A stretch of DNA of 64,000 nt from Citrobacter amalonaticus Y19 (GCF_000981805.1 NZ_CP011132.1:1736001-1800000); one strand, 5' to 3'. Numbered from the stretch's first letter, positions 44,272 to 54,410 are shown. Notes: generated from the sequence alone by a model not told the origin. Translations and numbers: made by a program.

Positions 44272-44862
44272 ATGCAGCTTAAACGAGTGGCAGAAGCCAA
44301 ACTGCCAACCCCATGGGGCGATTTCCTGATGGTGGGATTTGAAGAACTGGCAACCGGACACGATCACGTCGCGTTAGTCTACGGTGATATTTCAGGTCAG
44401 ACGCCGGTTCTGGCCCGTGTCCATTCAGAATGTCTGACGGGCGATGCCCTGTTCAGTCTGCGCTGTGACTGTGGTTTTCAACTGGAAGCTGCCCTGACGC
44501 ATATCGCGGAAGAAGGACGCGGTATTCTGCTTTATCATCGTCAGGAAGGACGTAACATCGGCCTGCTCAATAAGATTCGCGCCTACGCGTTGCAGGACCA
44601 GGGCTATGACACCGTCGAGGCCAATCATCAGTTAGGGTTTGCCGCAGATGAGCGTGATTTCACCCTCTGTGCAGATATGTTCAAGCTGCTCGGTGTTGAT
44701 GAAGTGCGTCTGCTTACCAATAATCCGATGAAAGTCGAAATTCTCACTGAAGCGGGAATCAATATTGTGGAGCGGGTTCCGCTGATTGTTGGTCGTAATC
44801 CTAAAAATGCACATTATCTGGATACCAAAGCGGCCAAGATGGGACACCTGTTGAGTAAATAA
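44272..44862 (+). CDS. ribA: GTP cyclohydrolase II
   Basis: 196 residues; first committed step of riboflavin synthesis. Zinc ligands Cys54, Cys65 and Cys67 lie in HSECLTGDALFSLRCDCGF. The GTP-binding GRGILLYHRQEGRNIGL and TNNPMKVE segments match E. coli RibA. Divergent from pgpB. Confidence 0.97.
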   Translation: MQLKRVAEAKLPTPWGDFLMVGFEELATGHDHVALVYGDISGQTPVLARVHSECLTGDALFSLRCDCGFQLEAALTHIAEEGRGILLYHRQEGRNIGLLNKIRAYALQDQGYDTVEANHQLGFAADERDFTLCADMFKLLGVDEVRLLTNNPMKVEILTEAGINIVERVPLIVGRNPKNAHYLDTKAAKMGHLLSK

Positions 44863-44873
44863 GCCATGCGTTA

Positions 44874-44908
44874 AAAAGCCTGCATCGTGTCATGCAGGCT
44901 TTTTTTTC
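44874..44908. terminator. Bidirectional terminator ribA/acnA
   Basis: AAAAGCCTGCAT and ATGCAGGCT form the stem, followed by eight T on the plus strand and preceded by A on the left. It serves ribA and, in the other direction, acnA. Confidence 0.9.
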
Positions 44909-44911
44909 CGC

Positions 44912-47587
44912 TTATTTCAGCATGTTACGAATTACGTAATGCAAAATACCGTCGTTCTGGTAGTAGGTTAACTCGGTCGCCGTATCGATACGACAGCGAC
45001 ACGGCACCACCTCTTTGTTCCCGTCAGCTCGCGTCAACGTCACCGGCACCGTCGCGCCCGGTTTCAGTTTTTGCAGATCGGCAATGTCGATCGCCTCTTC
45101 CCCGGTCAGCCCCAGCGTTTTACGCGTTACACCCTGCGGGAATTCCAGAGGCAGAATACCCATCCCAATCAGGTTAGAGCGGTGGATTCGTTCGAACGAC
45201 TCCGCAATGACCACGCGAATCCCCAGCAGTCGCGGCCCTTTGGCAGCCCAGTCACGACTGGAACCCGAGCCGTACTCTTTGCCGGCGATGACCGCCAGCG
45301 GGATGTTCTCCTGCTGATACTGCATGGCCGCATCATAGATAGACGACACCTCTGTGCCGGGAAGATGTCGCGTCATTCCCCCTTCCACACCCGGCACCAT
45401 TTCGTTACGGATACGGATGTTGGCGAAGGTTCCGCGCATCATCACCTCATGGTTCCCACGTCGTGAGCCATAAGAGTTAAAGTCCTTGCGCTCCACGCCG
45501 CGGCTTTGCAGATAGCGCCCGGCGGGACTGTCGGCCTTAATACTCCCGGCTGGGGAAATGTGGTCGGTGGTCACCGAATCCCCCAGCATCGCCAGGATGC
45601 GTGCACCGTGAATATCCGTCACCGGTGCAGGCTGCGCCTGCATCTCGTCAAAGAACGGCGACAGGCGAATGTAAGTCGAGTCGTTTTGCCATCCATAGGT
45701 GTCTGAGCGGTCAACGTTGATCGCTTTCCATTCAGGTGTTCCTTCGAACACTTCCGCATACTCTTTGTGAAACATCTCTGAGGAGACCAACGCCACTGCA
45801 CAGGCAATTTCCTGCGCCGACGGCCAGATATCTTTCAGGTAGACCGGATCGCCTTTGCGATCGTGACCGAGCGGATCTTTCGCCAGGTTGATATTCATGT
45901 TGCCTGCGAGGGCGTAGGCGACCACCAGCGGCGGAGACGCCAGCCAGTTGGTTTTCACCAGCGGATGGATACGACCTTCAAAGTTACGGTTGCCCGACAG
46001 CACCGCGCCGACGGTGAGATCACCTTTCTTGATTGCGGTTTCGATGGGCTCCGGCAGCGGCCCTGAGTTACCAATACAGGTCGTGCAGCCATATCCCACC
46101 AGGTTAAAACCCAGCTCATCGAGATACGGTGTCAGTTTCGCCTTGGCCAGATAATCCGACACCACTTTCGACCCCGGTGCCAGCGAGGCTTTCACCCACG
46201 GCTGACGTTTCAGTCCCAGCGTCACCGCGTTTTTCGCCAACAGACCTGCCGCCATCAGCACGCTCGGGTTAGAGGTGTTGGTGCAGGAGGTGATTGCCGA
46301 AATCACCACCGCCCCGTCAGGGAGCTGGTATGACTGGCCGTTCAGCACATACTCCACGGGCTGACGATCTTTTTGCGCGGTGTTCAGCTCCAGCTCGCTG
46401 CTGGCGGCAAAGGCTTTCGGCACATCGCCCAGCGCGACGCGATCCTGCGGACGTTTCGGTCCGGCAAGGCTCGCCTCGACATCATTCATATCCAGTGCCA
46501 GAGTGCTGGTGAAGACCGGTTCATCGCCAGTGTTGCGCCACATGCCCTGCGCCTTCGCGTATTTTTCGACCAGTTCGATTTGATCTTCACTGCGCCCGCT
46601 CAACCGCATGTAGTCCAGCGTCACGCCGTCGATTGGGAAGAAGCCGCAGGTCGCGCCATATTCCGGCGACATATTAGCGATGGTGGCGCGGTCAGCCAGC
46701 GGTAAGGAGTCCAGACCGTCGCCATAAAATTCGACAAATTTCCCGACCACGCCGTGTTTACGCAACATCTGGGTGACGGTTAACACGAGATCCGTTGCGG
46801 TGATCCCCTCGCGGAGTTTTCCGGTTAGTTTGAAGCCCACGACATCCGGGATCAGCATCGAGACAGGTTGTCCCAGCATCGCCGCTTCAGCCTCGATACC
46901 GCCCACGCCCCAGCCCAGAACGCCCAGACCGTTAATCATCGTGGTGTGTGAGTCAGTGCCGACCAGCGTATCCGGATAAGCCAGCCATTCACCGTCCTGT
47001 AGCTCGCTCCAGACCGCTTTGCCGAGATATTCAAGGTTAACCTGGTGACAAATACCGGTTCCCGGCGGCACCACGCTAAAGCGACTGAAGGCCTGCTGAC
47101 CCCATTTCAGAAACACATAGCGCTCGTGGTTACGCTCCATTTCGAGACGCACGTTCTCTTCGAACGCATCATCATCACCAAAATGGTCAACGGTGACGGA
47201 GTGGTCAATAACCAGATCTACCGGCGACAGAGGGTTCACTTTCGCGGTATCGCCGCCCAGGCGTTTCACCGCCTCGCGCATCGCAGCAAGATCCACCACC
47301 GCCGGGACGCCGGTAAAGTCCTGCATCAACACGCGCGCAGGACGGTAGGCAATTTCGCGATCGGCATGGGCGCTTTTTAACCACCCAGCCAGTGCCTGGA
47401 TATCCTCTTGTGTGACGGAATCGCCGTCCTGCCAGCGCAACAGGTTTTCCAGTAAGACTTTCAGTGATTTGGGCAGACGGGTGATATCGCCCAGAGATTT
47501 CGCAGCCAGCGGCAGACTGTAGTAGTGGTAGGTTTTGTCTTTGGCCTGCAATGTGTCCTTACTGGCTTCTCGTAGGGTTGACGACAT
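44912..47587 (-). CDS. acnA: Aconitate hydratase A
   Basis: 891-residue iron-sulphur enzyme converting citrate to isocitrate; the stress-stable aconitase in E. coli. Cluster ligands are Cys435 (SCTNTSNP) and Cys501 and Cys504 (GCTTCIGNSG). The C-terminal swivel domain has YGSGSSRDWAAKGP. Full length. Upstream 47588-47786 is an open regulatory gap without a gene. Confidence 0.97.
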   Translation of the reverse strand: MSSTLREASKDTLQAKDKTYHYYSLPLAAKSLGDITRLPKSLKVLLENLLRWQDGDSVTQEDIQALAGWLKSAHADREIAYRPARVLMQDFTGVPAVVDLAAMREAVKRLGGDTAKVNPLSPVDLVIDHSVTVDHFGDDDAFEENVRLEMERNHERYVFLKWGQQAFSRFSVVPPGTGICHQVNLEYLGKAVWSELQDGEWLAYPDTLVGTDSHTTMINGLGVLGWGVGGIEAEAAMLGQPVSMLIPDVVGFKLTGKLREGITATDLVLTVTQMLRKHGVVGKFVEFYGDGLDSLPLADRATIANMSPEYGATCGFFPIDGVTLDYMRLSGRSEDQIELVEKYAKAQGMWRNTGDEPVFTSTLALDMNDVEASLAGPKRPQDRVALGDVPKAFAASSELELNTAQKDRQPVEYVLNGQSYQLPDGAVVISAITSCTNTSNPSVLMAAGLLAKNAVTLGLKRQPWVKASLAPGSKVVSDYLAKAKLTPYLDELGFNLVGYGCTTCIGNSGPLPEPIETAIKKGDLTVGAVLSGNRNFEGRIHPLVKTNWLASPPLVVAYALAGNMNINLAKDPLGHDRKGDPVYLKDIWPSAQEIACAVALVSSEMFHKEYAEVFEGTPEWKAINVDRSDTYGWQNDSTYIRLSPFFDEMQAQPAPVTDIHGARILAMLGDSVTTDHISPAGSIKADSPAGRYLQSRGVERKDFNSYGSRRGNHEVMMRGTFANIRIRNEMVPGVEGGMTRHLPGTEVSSIYDAAMQYQQENIPLAVIAGKEYGSGSSRDWAAKGPRLLGIRVVIAESFERIHRSNLIGMGILPLEFPQGVTRKTLGLTGEEAIDIADLQKLKPGATVPVTLTRADGNKEVVPCRCRIDTATELTYYQNDGILHYVIRNMLK

Positions 47588-47760
47588 AGCTCCTCCTTAA
47601 TGACAGGGTTGCGATGCCCTGATTCTCCTCAGGGTGAATATTAAAGATAACACAAACACACTGTAACGTTTTGATAACAACCCGAATTGATAAAAGAGGA
47701 GAAACCGAACAATGTGTACAGAAGAGAGGACGAACGCGTGTATGAAGAGGGAGAAAACGA

Positions 47761-47782
47761 AAACCTCGCCGTAGCGAGGTTT
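47761..47782 (-). terminator. Terminator after ymiC
   Basis: AAACCTCGC (47761-47769) pairs with GCGAGGTTT (47774-47782) around CGTA; on the minus strand TCGTTTTC follows. It ends the small-ORF transcript before the acnA promoter region. Confidence 0.8.
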
Positions 47783-47786
47783 GAGA

Positions 47787-47882
47787 TTAATTCATGACGA
47801 TCCAGAACAGTTCAGCCCAAAAAAGCAGCGAGACCGAAAAAGCGCCCATCCAGGACCAGTATTTCATATTTGCAGTAAGCAT
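47787..47882 (-). CDS. ymiC: YmiC small membrane protein
   Basis: 31 residues, MLTANMKYWSWMGAFSVSLL and a tail FWAELFWIVMN. It is almost entirely one hydrophobic helix and corresponds to the 31-residue YmiC annotated in E. coli at this spot. A second Met at residue 6 gives a 26-residue form. Function unknown. Confidence 0.75.
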   Translation of the reverse strand: MLTANMKYWSWMGAFSVSLLFWAELFWIVMN

Positions 47883-48012
47883 CGGCTACACCCGTTTTGT
47901 TTAATACATTGTGTTGAGACTTTCTCAACGTTTTATTGCTGTGGTGTATATGTAAAAGCGAACTGCCAATAATTTGTCGGTACAAAAGAAACGGTAATAA
48001 GAATAGTGACGA

Positions 48013-48192
48013 TTATTGTTTCTGTTGATCGTCTTCGTCTTCGTCGAATAACGCAATAAATGCTTGCTGTTGCTGAGTCAGTTTCCAGGATTCGGGAACA
48101 GTTTTCACGCACGCGCCTTTTTTCGTTTCTCGCACAGTGTCACCAGAGTGACATGTGGGTAACGAGGTCTGTTGTGAGTCGTGAACCACCAT
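48013..48192 (-). CDS. yciX: YciX small protein
   Basis: 59 residues, starting MVVHDSQQTS two bases after the ymiA stop. The GGGGGT at the end of ymiA serves as ribosome site. The C-terminal LTQQQQAFIALFDEDEDD is acidic. It corresponds to E. coli YciX (55 aa). Function unknown. The same frame is open upstream through ymiA without a gene. Confidence 0.75.
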   Translation of the reverse strand: MVVHDSQQTSLPTCHSGDTVRETKKGACVKTVPESWKLTQQQQAFIALFDEDEDDQQKQ

Positions 48193-48194
48193 TT

Positions 48195-48335
48195 TTACCC
48201 CCAGGCATGCCAGATCAACAGTGCAATCACGACCCAAAACAGCGCTGAGCCCAGGAAAACCGCAAGCCATGCTTTGCGTTTCATCTCAGGGTCCCGACGT
48301 GGTTCCTGGTTTTCAGACGGCATTGCTAACCTCAT
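48195..48335 (-). CDS. ymiA: YmiA small membrane protein
   Basis: 46 residues: a charged head PSENQEPRRDPEMKRK, then a single membrane helix AWLAVFLGSALFWVVIALLI. It matches E. coli YmiA. An internal ATG at 48323 has a better ribosome site (GAGGT) and would give 42 residues. It is followed by yciX after two bases. Confidence 0.8.
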   Translation of the reverse strand: MRLAMPSENQEPRRDPEMKRKAWLAVFLGSALFWVVIALLIWHAWG

Positions 48336-48657
48336 ACAATCGGCATCACTTATCATTTAAGCACCAACAATCGGTACAATTAATCATCAGATGAGACAAA
48401 TCCTAATGAAACTTTAGTCAAAAATCCAGTGAATTTACGAATCGTTTCCAGTGAATAAATCAATCTTTTGATCGAAAATAAATATTTGGAAAGGGAAATT
48501 TGCGAGGCGGGGAATAAGACACTACTTTACAGCTGATTATCCATAGCACCCGTATGGCTATTATTATTGCGCCAGTCTTAATAAACAAAATTGTGATTTA
48601 ATTAAAACTTTCGGTATCCCCTGCGAACAGAAGATACCGCGCATTTTTCTGTGACGA
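48336..48657. other. Gap between cysB and ymiA
   Basis: 322 bp without a gene. CGGTATC (48612-48618) and GATACCG (48633-48639) form a hairpin 20 bp past the cysB stop, followed on the minus strand by AAAGTTTTAATT; it is a likely cysB terminator. The rest is AT-rich and probably holds the ymiA promoter. Confidence 0.5.
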
Positions 48658-49632
48658 TTACTTTTCAGGTAATTTAATATCTTTAAACATCGCTTCAATT
48701 TCTTCATTCGAGCGCAACGCTACGGCGGTATCCACCACGTCGCGCGTCAAATGCGGTGCGAAACGTTGAATGAAATCATACATGTAACTGCGCAGGAACG
48801 TGCTGCGACGAAAACCGATTTTGGTTGTGCTGTGACTGAAGACATCATGCGCATCCACGCGAACCAGATCCGGGTCGGACAGCGGATCAACGGCCATGCT
48901 GGCAATCACCCCTACCCCTAAGCCTAAACGCACGTAGGTTTTGATCACATCCGCGTCAGTCGCCGTGAAAACGATTCGTGGCGTCAGCCCCGCGCGGTTA
49001 AAGGCGGTATCCAGTTCAGAACGACCGGTAAAGCCAAAGGTGTACGTCACCAACGGATACTGCGCCAGTTCTTCAATAGACACCGAAGCTTTATTGGCCA
49101 GCGGATGTTCTGGCGTCACCACAATCGAGCGATTCCAGTGGTAGCATGGCAGCATCACCAGATCGTCATACAGATGCAGCGCTTCAGTGGCGATGGCAAA
49201 ATCCGCATTACCTTTCGAGACCGCCTCAGCAATCTGCGTCGGCGACCCCTGGTGCATATGCAGTGACACGCGCGGATAGCGCTCGATAAAACCTTTAATC
49301 ACGTTCGGTAGCGCATAACGTGCCTGGGTATGCGTCGTCGCGATATAGAGTGAGCCCTTATCCGGCCAGGTATGCTCGCCGGCAACCGACTTTATTGCAT
49401 CCACTTTGGAGAGCACTTCACGCGCAATGCGGATAATCTCCTGGCCTGCTGGCGTCACCTGAGTCAGATGCTTACCGCTGCGGGCAAAAATCTGGATGCC
49501 AAGTTCATCTTCCAGCATGCGGACCTGCTTACTGATACCCGGTTGTGAGGTATAAAGTCCTTCCGCAGTGGAGGAGACGTTAAGGTTGTGATTCACCACC
49601 TCAACAATGTAGCGAAGCTGCTGTAATTTCAT
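48658..49632 (-). CDS. cysB: Cysteine regulon activator CysB
   Basis: 324-residue LysR-family regulator that activates sulphate assimilation genes with N-acetylserine as inducer. The winged helix-turn-helix is at 1-60 (LNVSSTAEGLYTSQPGISKQ). Effector pocket residues around TTHTQARYALP and TYTFGFTGRSELD are conserved. It would control yciW in this window. Confidence 0.97.
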   Translation of the reverse strand: MKLQQLRYIVEVVNHNLNVSSTAEGLYTSQPGISKQVRMLEDELGIQIFARSGKHLTQVTPAGQEIIRIAREVLSKVDAIKSVAGEHTWPDKGSLYIATTHTQARYALPNVIKGFIERYPRVSLHMHQGSPTQIAEAVSKGNADFAIATEALHLYDDLVMLPCYHWNRSIVVTPEHPLANKASVSIEELAQYPLVTYTFGFTGRSELDTAFNRAGLTPRIVFTATDADVIKTYVRLGLGVGVIASMAVDPLSDPDLVRVDAHDVFSHSTTKIGFRRSTFLRSYMYDFIQRFAPHLTRDVVDTAVALRSNEEIEAMFKDIKLPEK

Positions 49633-49795
49633 GTTAAACCATCCAGATTAGCGCTATCAGGCCATCGTTTCAGAGCAGACAGGGATGCGCTGCTAATACG
49701 ATTTAATAATAAAAAAGTCATTAACTATAACCACTATATCATTAATAGCCGGGCTGTATAGCGGTGAATAAAAAATAATAAGCCCGCTATAAAAA

Positions 49796-49821
49796 CAAAA
49801 AAAGGGCCGCTTACGCGACCC
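49796..49821 (-). terminator. topA terminator
   Basis: On the minus strand GGGTCGC, loop GTAA, GCGGCCC (plus 49804-49821), then seven or more T. Rho-independent terminator 27 bp after the topA stop. Confidence 0.85.
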
Positions 49822-49848
49822 TCTTCACAACGACTGAACCGTGGGCAG

Positions 49849-52446
49849 TTACTTCTTGCCTTCGACCCATTTACCATCAACAAAGAAGGCAGACCAGCCG
49901 GTCGCTTTCCCGTCTTTTTCAGCGGCAACATACTGCTGTTTGGTTTTACGGCTAAAACGCACCAGCGTTTTATTACCCTCTGGATCCTGCTGCGGCGCAT
50001 CGGCCAGATAACGCAGTTTCTCCGGCAGGCGGTCACGGAAGCGGAACAACTCTTCCACCAGCGGCGCGCGCGTTTCACGGGATTTCGGGAAGGTATTAGC
50101 GGCCAGGAAGACCCCGGCAGCGCCATCACGCAGCACGAAATACGCATCCGATTTTTCACACGGCAACTCTGGTAGCGGAACCGGGTCTTCTTTCGGCGGC
50201 GCAACGTCACCGTTACGCAGGATCTTACGGGTGTTTTTACACTCGTCGTTGGTACAGGCCATGTACTTACCGAAACGCCCCATCTTCAGGTGCATCTCAG
50301 AACCACATTTTTCGCACTCGACGATCGGACCGTCATACCCTTTGATACGGAATTCGCCCTCTTCGATCTCGTAGCCGTCGCAGGTCGGGTTATTACCACA
50401 GACGTGTAGCTTACGTTTCGGATCGATCAAGTAGCTGTCCATCGCCGTGCCGCACTTCTGACAACGACGTTTGGCGCGCAGGGCGTTAGTTTCCGCGTCA
50501 TCACCTTCCAGCACGTTCAGGACTTCGTTTTCCGGTACCAGGTTAATGGTGGTCTTGCAGCGCTCTTTCGGCGACAGCGCATAACCGGAGCAGCCGAGGA
50601 ACACGCCAGTACTGGCGGTACGAATCCCCATTTTGCGTCCGCAGGTTGGGCAGTCGATGCTGGTCAGCACCATCTGGTTCGGACGCATTCCCCCCTCTTC
50701 CGGATCCTTCTCAGCTTTGTCCAGTTGCTGAGTAAAATCACTGAAGAAGTTGTCGAGCACACCTTTCCATTCGGTTTCGTGATTCGCGACCTGGTCGAGG
50801 CTGTTTTCCATCTGCGCGGTGAAATCGTAGTTCATCAGTTCGCGGAAATTCTCTTCCAGGCGGTCGGTGACAATCTCACCCATTTTTTCCGCATAGAAGC
50901 GACGGTTTTCCACGCGCACATAGCCCCTGTCCTGAATGGTCGAAATGATCGACGCATAGGTCGACGGACGGCCAATTCCGCGTTTTTCCAGCTCTTTCAC
51001 CAGCGAGGCTTCGCTGAAGCGCGCCGGTGGTTTGGTGAAGTGCTGAGCCGGGGTCAGTTCAACCAGAGACAAGGCATCGCCTTTATTGACTGCCGGCAGC
51101 GTCCGGTCTTCGTCACCTTTACGCAGCGCTGGCATCACTTTTGTCCAGCCGTCGAAGCGCAGAATACGACCACGCGCCTTCAGACGGAAATCACCCGCGC
51201 CAACGGTCAGCGTGGTGGAGTCGTACTGCGCAGGTGTCATCTGACAGGCAACAAACTGACGCCAGATCAGCTGATACAGTTTCTGCGCATCGGCTTCCAT
51301 ATCCTTCAGCGTTTCCGCCAGCACGGAGACATCAGAAGGACGAATCGCTTCGTGCGCTTCCTGTGAGTTTTCTTTGCTGGCGTACTGATTCGGACTTTCC
51401 GGCAGATATTTTTTGCCAAAATTATCGCCAATATAGTCACGCACCATGTTGACGGCATCCTGACTCAGGTTGGTTGAGTCAGTACGCATATAGGTGATGT
51501 AGCCCGCTTCGTACAGACGCTGCGCCATCATCATGGTTTTTTTCACACCAAAACCGAGACGTGTACTGGCCGCCTGTTGCAGCGTGGAGGTGATAAACGG
51601 CGCGCCCGGCTTGCTGCTGGTCGGTTTGTCTTCACGTTCCAGAACGCTGTAGCGCGCTTTCTCCAGCAGACTCACCGCCGCAAGCGTCTGCTCGCGATTC
51701 ACCGGACGGAACGGCTTATCGTTCTGGTGGGTTACCTGCAAGGGCAGCGCATCGCCGGAAGGCGTGGTGGTATTAGCGTCAATTTCCCAGAACTCTTCCG
51801 GAACAAACGCTTTAATTTCACGTTCACGCTCAACGACCAGACGTACCGCCACGGACTGTACGCGACCGGCTGACAGGCCGCGGGCAATCTTCTTCCACAA
51901 CAGCGGCGAGACCATATAGCCCACCACGCGGTCCATAAAGCGACGCGCCTGTTGAGCGTTTACTCGATCAATGTTCAGTTCGCCCGGCTTTTCAAACGCC
52001 TGACGAATCGCATTCTTCGTAATTTCGTTAAACACCACGCGACTGTAACGCGAGTCATCACCGCCGATCACTTCCCGCAGGTGCCATGCAATGGCTTCCC
52101 CTTCGCGGTCAAGGTCGGTTGCGAGATAGATGTGGTCGGCTTTTTCAGCCAGTTGTTTCAGTTCAGAGACGACCTTCTCTTTACCGGGCAGCACCTCATA
52201 GTGCGCGTCCCAGTTGTGCCACGGGTCAACACCCATACGGTTGACGAGCGCGCCACGTTCATCCTTTTTGGGCTTTTTAGCCGTTTTGGTGGAGGTAGAG
52301 TCGGCGCTCTTTTTTGCTGCTGAGCCACTGGTCGGCAAATCACGGATATGACCGACGCTGGACTTAACCACGTAGTCATTACCCAGATACTTGTTGATCG
52401 TTTTGGCTTTTGCCGGGGACTCAACGATGACAAGAGCTTTACCCAT
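49849..52446 (-). CDS. topA: DNA topoisomerase I
   Basis: 865 residues from the ATG at 52446. Relaxes negative supercoils. Toprim domain with VIVESPAKAKTI and ATDLDREGEAIAW; active-site Tyr319 by E. coli count in YITYMRTDST. C-terminal four-cysteine zinc modules begin CPTCGRKMG and repeat as CQKCGTAM and CEKCGSEM, followed by zinc-ribbon-like domains. A GTG two codons earlier is possible but does not match E. coli. Confidence 0.97.
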   Translation of the reverse strand: MGKALVIVESPAKAKTINKYLGNDYVVKSSVGHIRDLPTSGSAAKKSADSTSTKTAKKPKKDERGALVNRMGVDPWHNWDAHYEVLPGKEKVVSELKQLAEKADHIYLATDLDREGEAIAWHLREVIGGDDSRYSRVVFNEITKNAIRQAFEKPGELNIDRVNAQQARRFMDRVVGYMVSPLLWKKIARGLSAGRVQSVAVRLVVEREREIKAFVPEEFWEIDANTTTPSGDALPLQVTHQNDKPFRPVNREQTLAAVSLLEKARYSVLEREDKPTSSKPGAPFITSTLQQAASTRLGFGVKKTMMMAQRLYEAGYITYMRTDSTNLSQDAVNMVRDYIGDNFGKKYLPESPNQYASKENSQEAHEAIRPSDVSVLAETLKDMEADAQKLYQLIWRQFVACQMTPAQYDSTTLTVGAGDFRLKARGRILRFDGWTKVMPALRKGDEDRTLPAVNKGDALSLVELTPAQHFTKPPARFSEASLVKELEKRGIGRPSTYASIISTIQDRGYVRVENRRFYAEKMGEIVTDRLEENFRELMNYDFTAQMENSLDQVANHETEWKGVLDNFFSDFTQQLDKAEKDPEEGGMRPNQMVLTSIDCPTCGRKMGIRTASTGVFLGCSGYALSPKERCKTTINLVPENEVLNVLEGDDAETNALRAKRRCQKCGTAMDSYLIDPKRKLHVCGNNPTCDGYEIEEGEFRIKGYDGPIVECEKCGSEMHLKMGRFGKYMACTNDECKNTRKILRNGDVAPPKEDPVPLPELPCEKSDAYFVLRDGAAGVFLAANTFPKSRETRAPLVEELFRFRDRLPEKLRYLADAPQQDPEGNKTLVRFSRKTKQQYVAAEKDGKATGWSAFFVDGKWVEGKK

Positions 52447-52841
52447 ATTCACCTTTACCTAATTTGATTCTTCCAGGAATGCGTCGCACATTGATACACC
52501 ATCCACTGGCGACGAGCCACGGATATGGTCCCTGCGTCTGCGGATATCAACCCCTTGTACTGACTCTGTACACTAAATAGCCAGGTGACTGAGTTAACAG
52601 GTTTTTTCGCACCGAGGCGCTATAGCACGACGGAATTTCGGTCGAATGTCAAGCAAATCTGTTGCCTGGTTGACGAAAGCGTCACACTGTACCTGATAAA
52701 ATTCGTTACGCAACTTTATTAGCATGCAAAACCAAATACTGCCAGTCAGCAAAGGTTGACAACCCCCTGATCGCGCTCAGGGAATATTTGCCCAAAAGAG
52801 TCGGTCGGCGTAGACTAATGTCCTTGTTTAAGGAGTAAAAA
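52447..52841. other. topA/yciN intergenic region
   Basis: 395 bp between divergent genes with no gene seen. It should hold the several topA promoters known in E. coli and the yciN promoter. A small palindrome CCCTGA/TCAGGG lies at 52765-52782. I cannot assign promoters with confidence. Confidence 0.4.
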
Positions 52842-53093
52842 ATGCGCAAAGAGACACAACCTATCGATCGCGAAACACTGTTGATTGAAGCCAACAAAAT
52901 CATTCGTGAGCATGAGGATACGCTGGCCGGTATTGTTGCCACCGGTGTCACCCAGCGAAATGGGGTGTTGATCTTCAGTGGGGATTACTTTTTAGACGAG
53001 CAAGGTTTGCCGACGCCAAAGAGCACCGCCGTGTTCAATATGTTTAAACATTTGGCGCATGTACTTTCTGAAAAGTATCACCTGATCGATTAA
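52842..53093 (+). CDS. yciN: YciN (DUF2498) small protein
   Basis: 83 residues as in E. coli YciN, of unknown function. Soluble, with helix-rich start ETLLIEANKIIREHEDTLAG. AAGGAG precedes the ATG by seven bases. Confidence 0.93.
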   Translation: MRKETQPIDRETLLIEANKIIREHEDTLAGIVATGVTQRNGVLIFSGDYFLDEQGLPTPKSTAVFNMFKHLAHVLSEKYHLID

Positions 53094-53096
53094 AGC

Positions 53097-53128
53097 AAAA
53101 ACGCGAGGCCTGAGTGCCTCGCGTTTTT
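53097..53128. terminator. Bidirectional terminator yciN/sohB
   Basis: AAAAACGCGAGGC and GCCTCGCGTTTTT pair around CTGAGT. It suits both convergent genes. Confidence 0.9.
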
Positions 53129-53149
53129 CGTTAATACGGCTTTTTACAT

Positions 53150-54196
53150 TTACATCAGCGGTTTTTGTCCGCGCTGCCACCAGCGCAGCAGCAAGCGGTC
53201 GGCACTTTCAGCGGCACTGCCCGTCACCCGATCCACCAGTTTCTTACGCTGCAGATAACGAACGTTCAGCACCTCTCGTCCTTCCATCAACCCCAGGATC
53301 ACTTCGTCGCTGGTATTTATCTCATCAATAAGTCCTTTGTCCAGCGCCTGCTGTCCATACCAGTGTTCGCCGGTGGCGACCTGCTCAATGTCCAGAGTCG
53401 GACGCATACGATGGACAAAATCTTTGAACAGCAGATGGGTTTCGTTCAAATCCTCACGAAATTTCTGCCGCCCTTCTTCGGTGTTCTCACCCAACAGCGT
53501 CAGCGTCCGCTTGTACTGTCCGGCGGTATGCAACTCGATATCGATATCCTTTCCTTTCAGGAAGCGGTTGAAGTTGGGGATCTGCGCGACCACGCCAATT
53601 GAGCCGACAATCGCAAAGGGGGCGGAGACAATTTTGTCCGCCACGCAGGCCATCATGTAACCGCCGCTTGCCGCGACCTTATCCACCGTCACGGTCAGCG
53701 GGATTTTCTTGTCACGTAAGCGTTGCAGTTGTGATGCGGCGAGACCATAGCCGTGGACAACGCCGCCAGGGCTTTCCAGTCGCACCACCACCTGGTCCTG
53801 CGGTTTCACCACCGCCAGAACAGCCGTCACCTCTTCACGCAGCGAACTGACTTCGTGGGCATCCATGCTGCCTTTAAAATCCAGCACCCAGACGCGCGGC
53901 TTATCCGACGTGCCGCTGTCGCCCTGTTTGGCTTTGACTTTGGCGGCTTTCGCTTCCAGCTTGTGCTTTTTCTTTTGCGCTTTATGCCAGAGTTTCTGTT
54001 GATGGCTGTCCAGCAGCGCCATCGCCAGTTCATCCTTCATCTCTTTATATTGTTCGCTGAGGTTGGTAACCCGCAGTTCGCCGCGCTGGCGCTTACGTTG
54101 GGCAACATTCACGATAATGATGGCAATCGCCGCAATAGCCAGCACAATGGTCACAATTTTTGCTAAAAATAGCCCATATTCAGACAACAATTCCAC
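53150..54196 (-). CDS. sohB: SohB, S49 family peptidase
   Basis: 348 residues from a GTG at 54196 behind AAGGTGG. Signal-peptide-peptidase-like protease of the inner membrane with one N-terminal membrane helix (8-31). The Ser-Lys dyad is Ser177 (KVAASGGYMMAC) and Lys229 (AGQYKRTL). It suppresses htrA mutants in E. coli when in high copy. A highly basic stretch (70-92) follows the membrane helix. Confidence 0.94.
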   Translation of the reverse strand: MELLSEYGLFLAKIVTIVLAIAAIAIIIVNVAQRKRQRGELRVTNLSEQYKEMKDELAMALLDSHQQKLWHKAQKKKHKLEAKAAKVKAKQGDSGTSDKPRVWVLDFKGSMDAHEVSSLREEVTAVLAVVKPQDQVVVRLESPGGVVHGYGLAASQLQRLRDKKIPLTVTVDKVAASGGYMMACVADKIVSAPFAIVGSIGVVAQIPNFNRFLKGKDIDIELHTAGQYKRTLTLLGENTEEGRQKFREDLNETHLLFKDFVHRMRPTLDIEQVATGEHWYGQQALDKGLIDEINTSDEVILGLMEGREVLNVRYLQRKKLVDRVTGSAAESADRLLLRWWQRGQKPLM

Positions 54197-54410
54197 ACGT
54201 CCCACCTTGGTTAAACAACTTAGCGTCGGCTCAGTGTACATCAGGCATCATGCGTCGTCTTGCAGGATATGCGGATGGACAAAAGTATGACAAAGTGTTC
54301 ATTTTAGGGCGTTATCGCCGTTGGCTGATTGAAATTGGGTCCAGTTTCAGGCATAAACCCGACACACCAACGAGAAGCAGAGCGACCAGGCATGTCGCCG
54401 AGGAGTCCCC

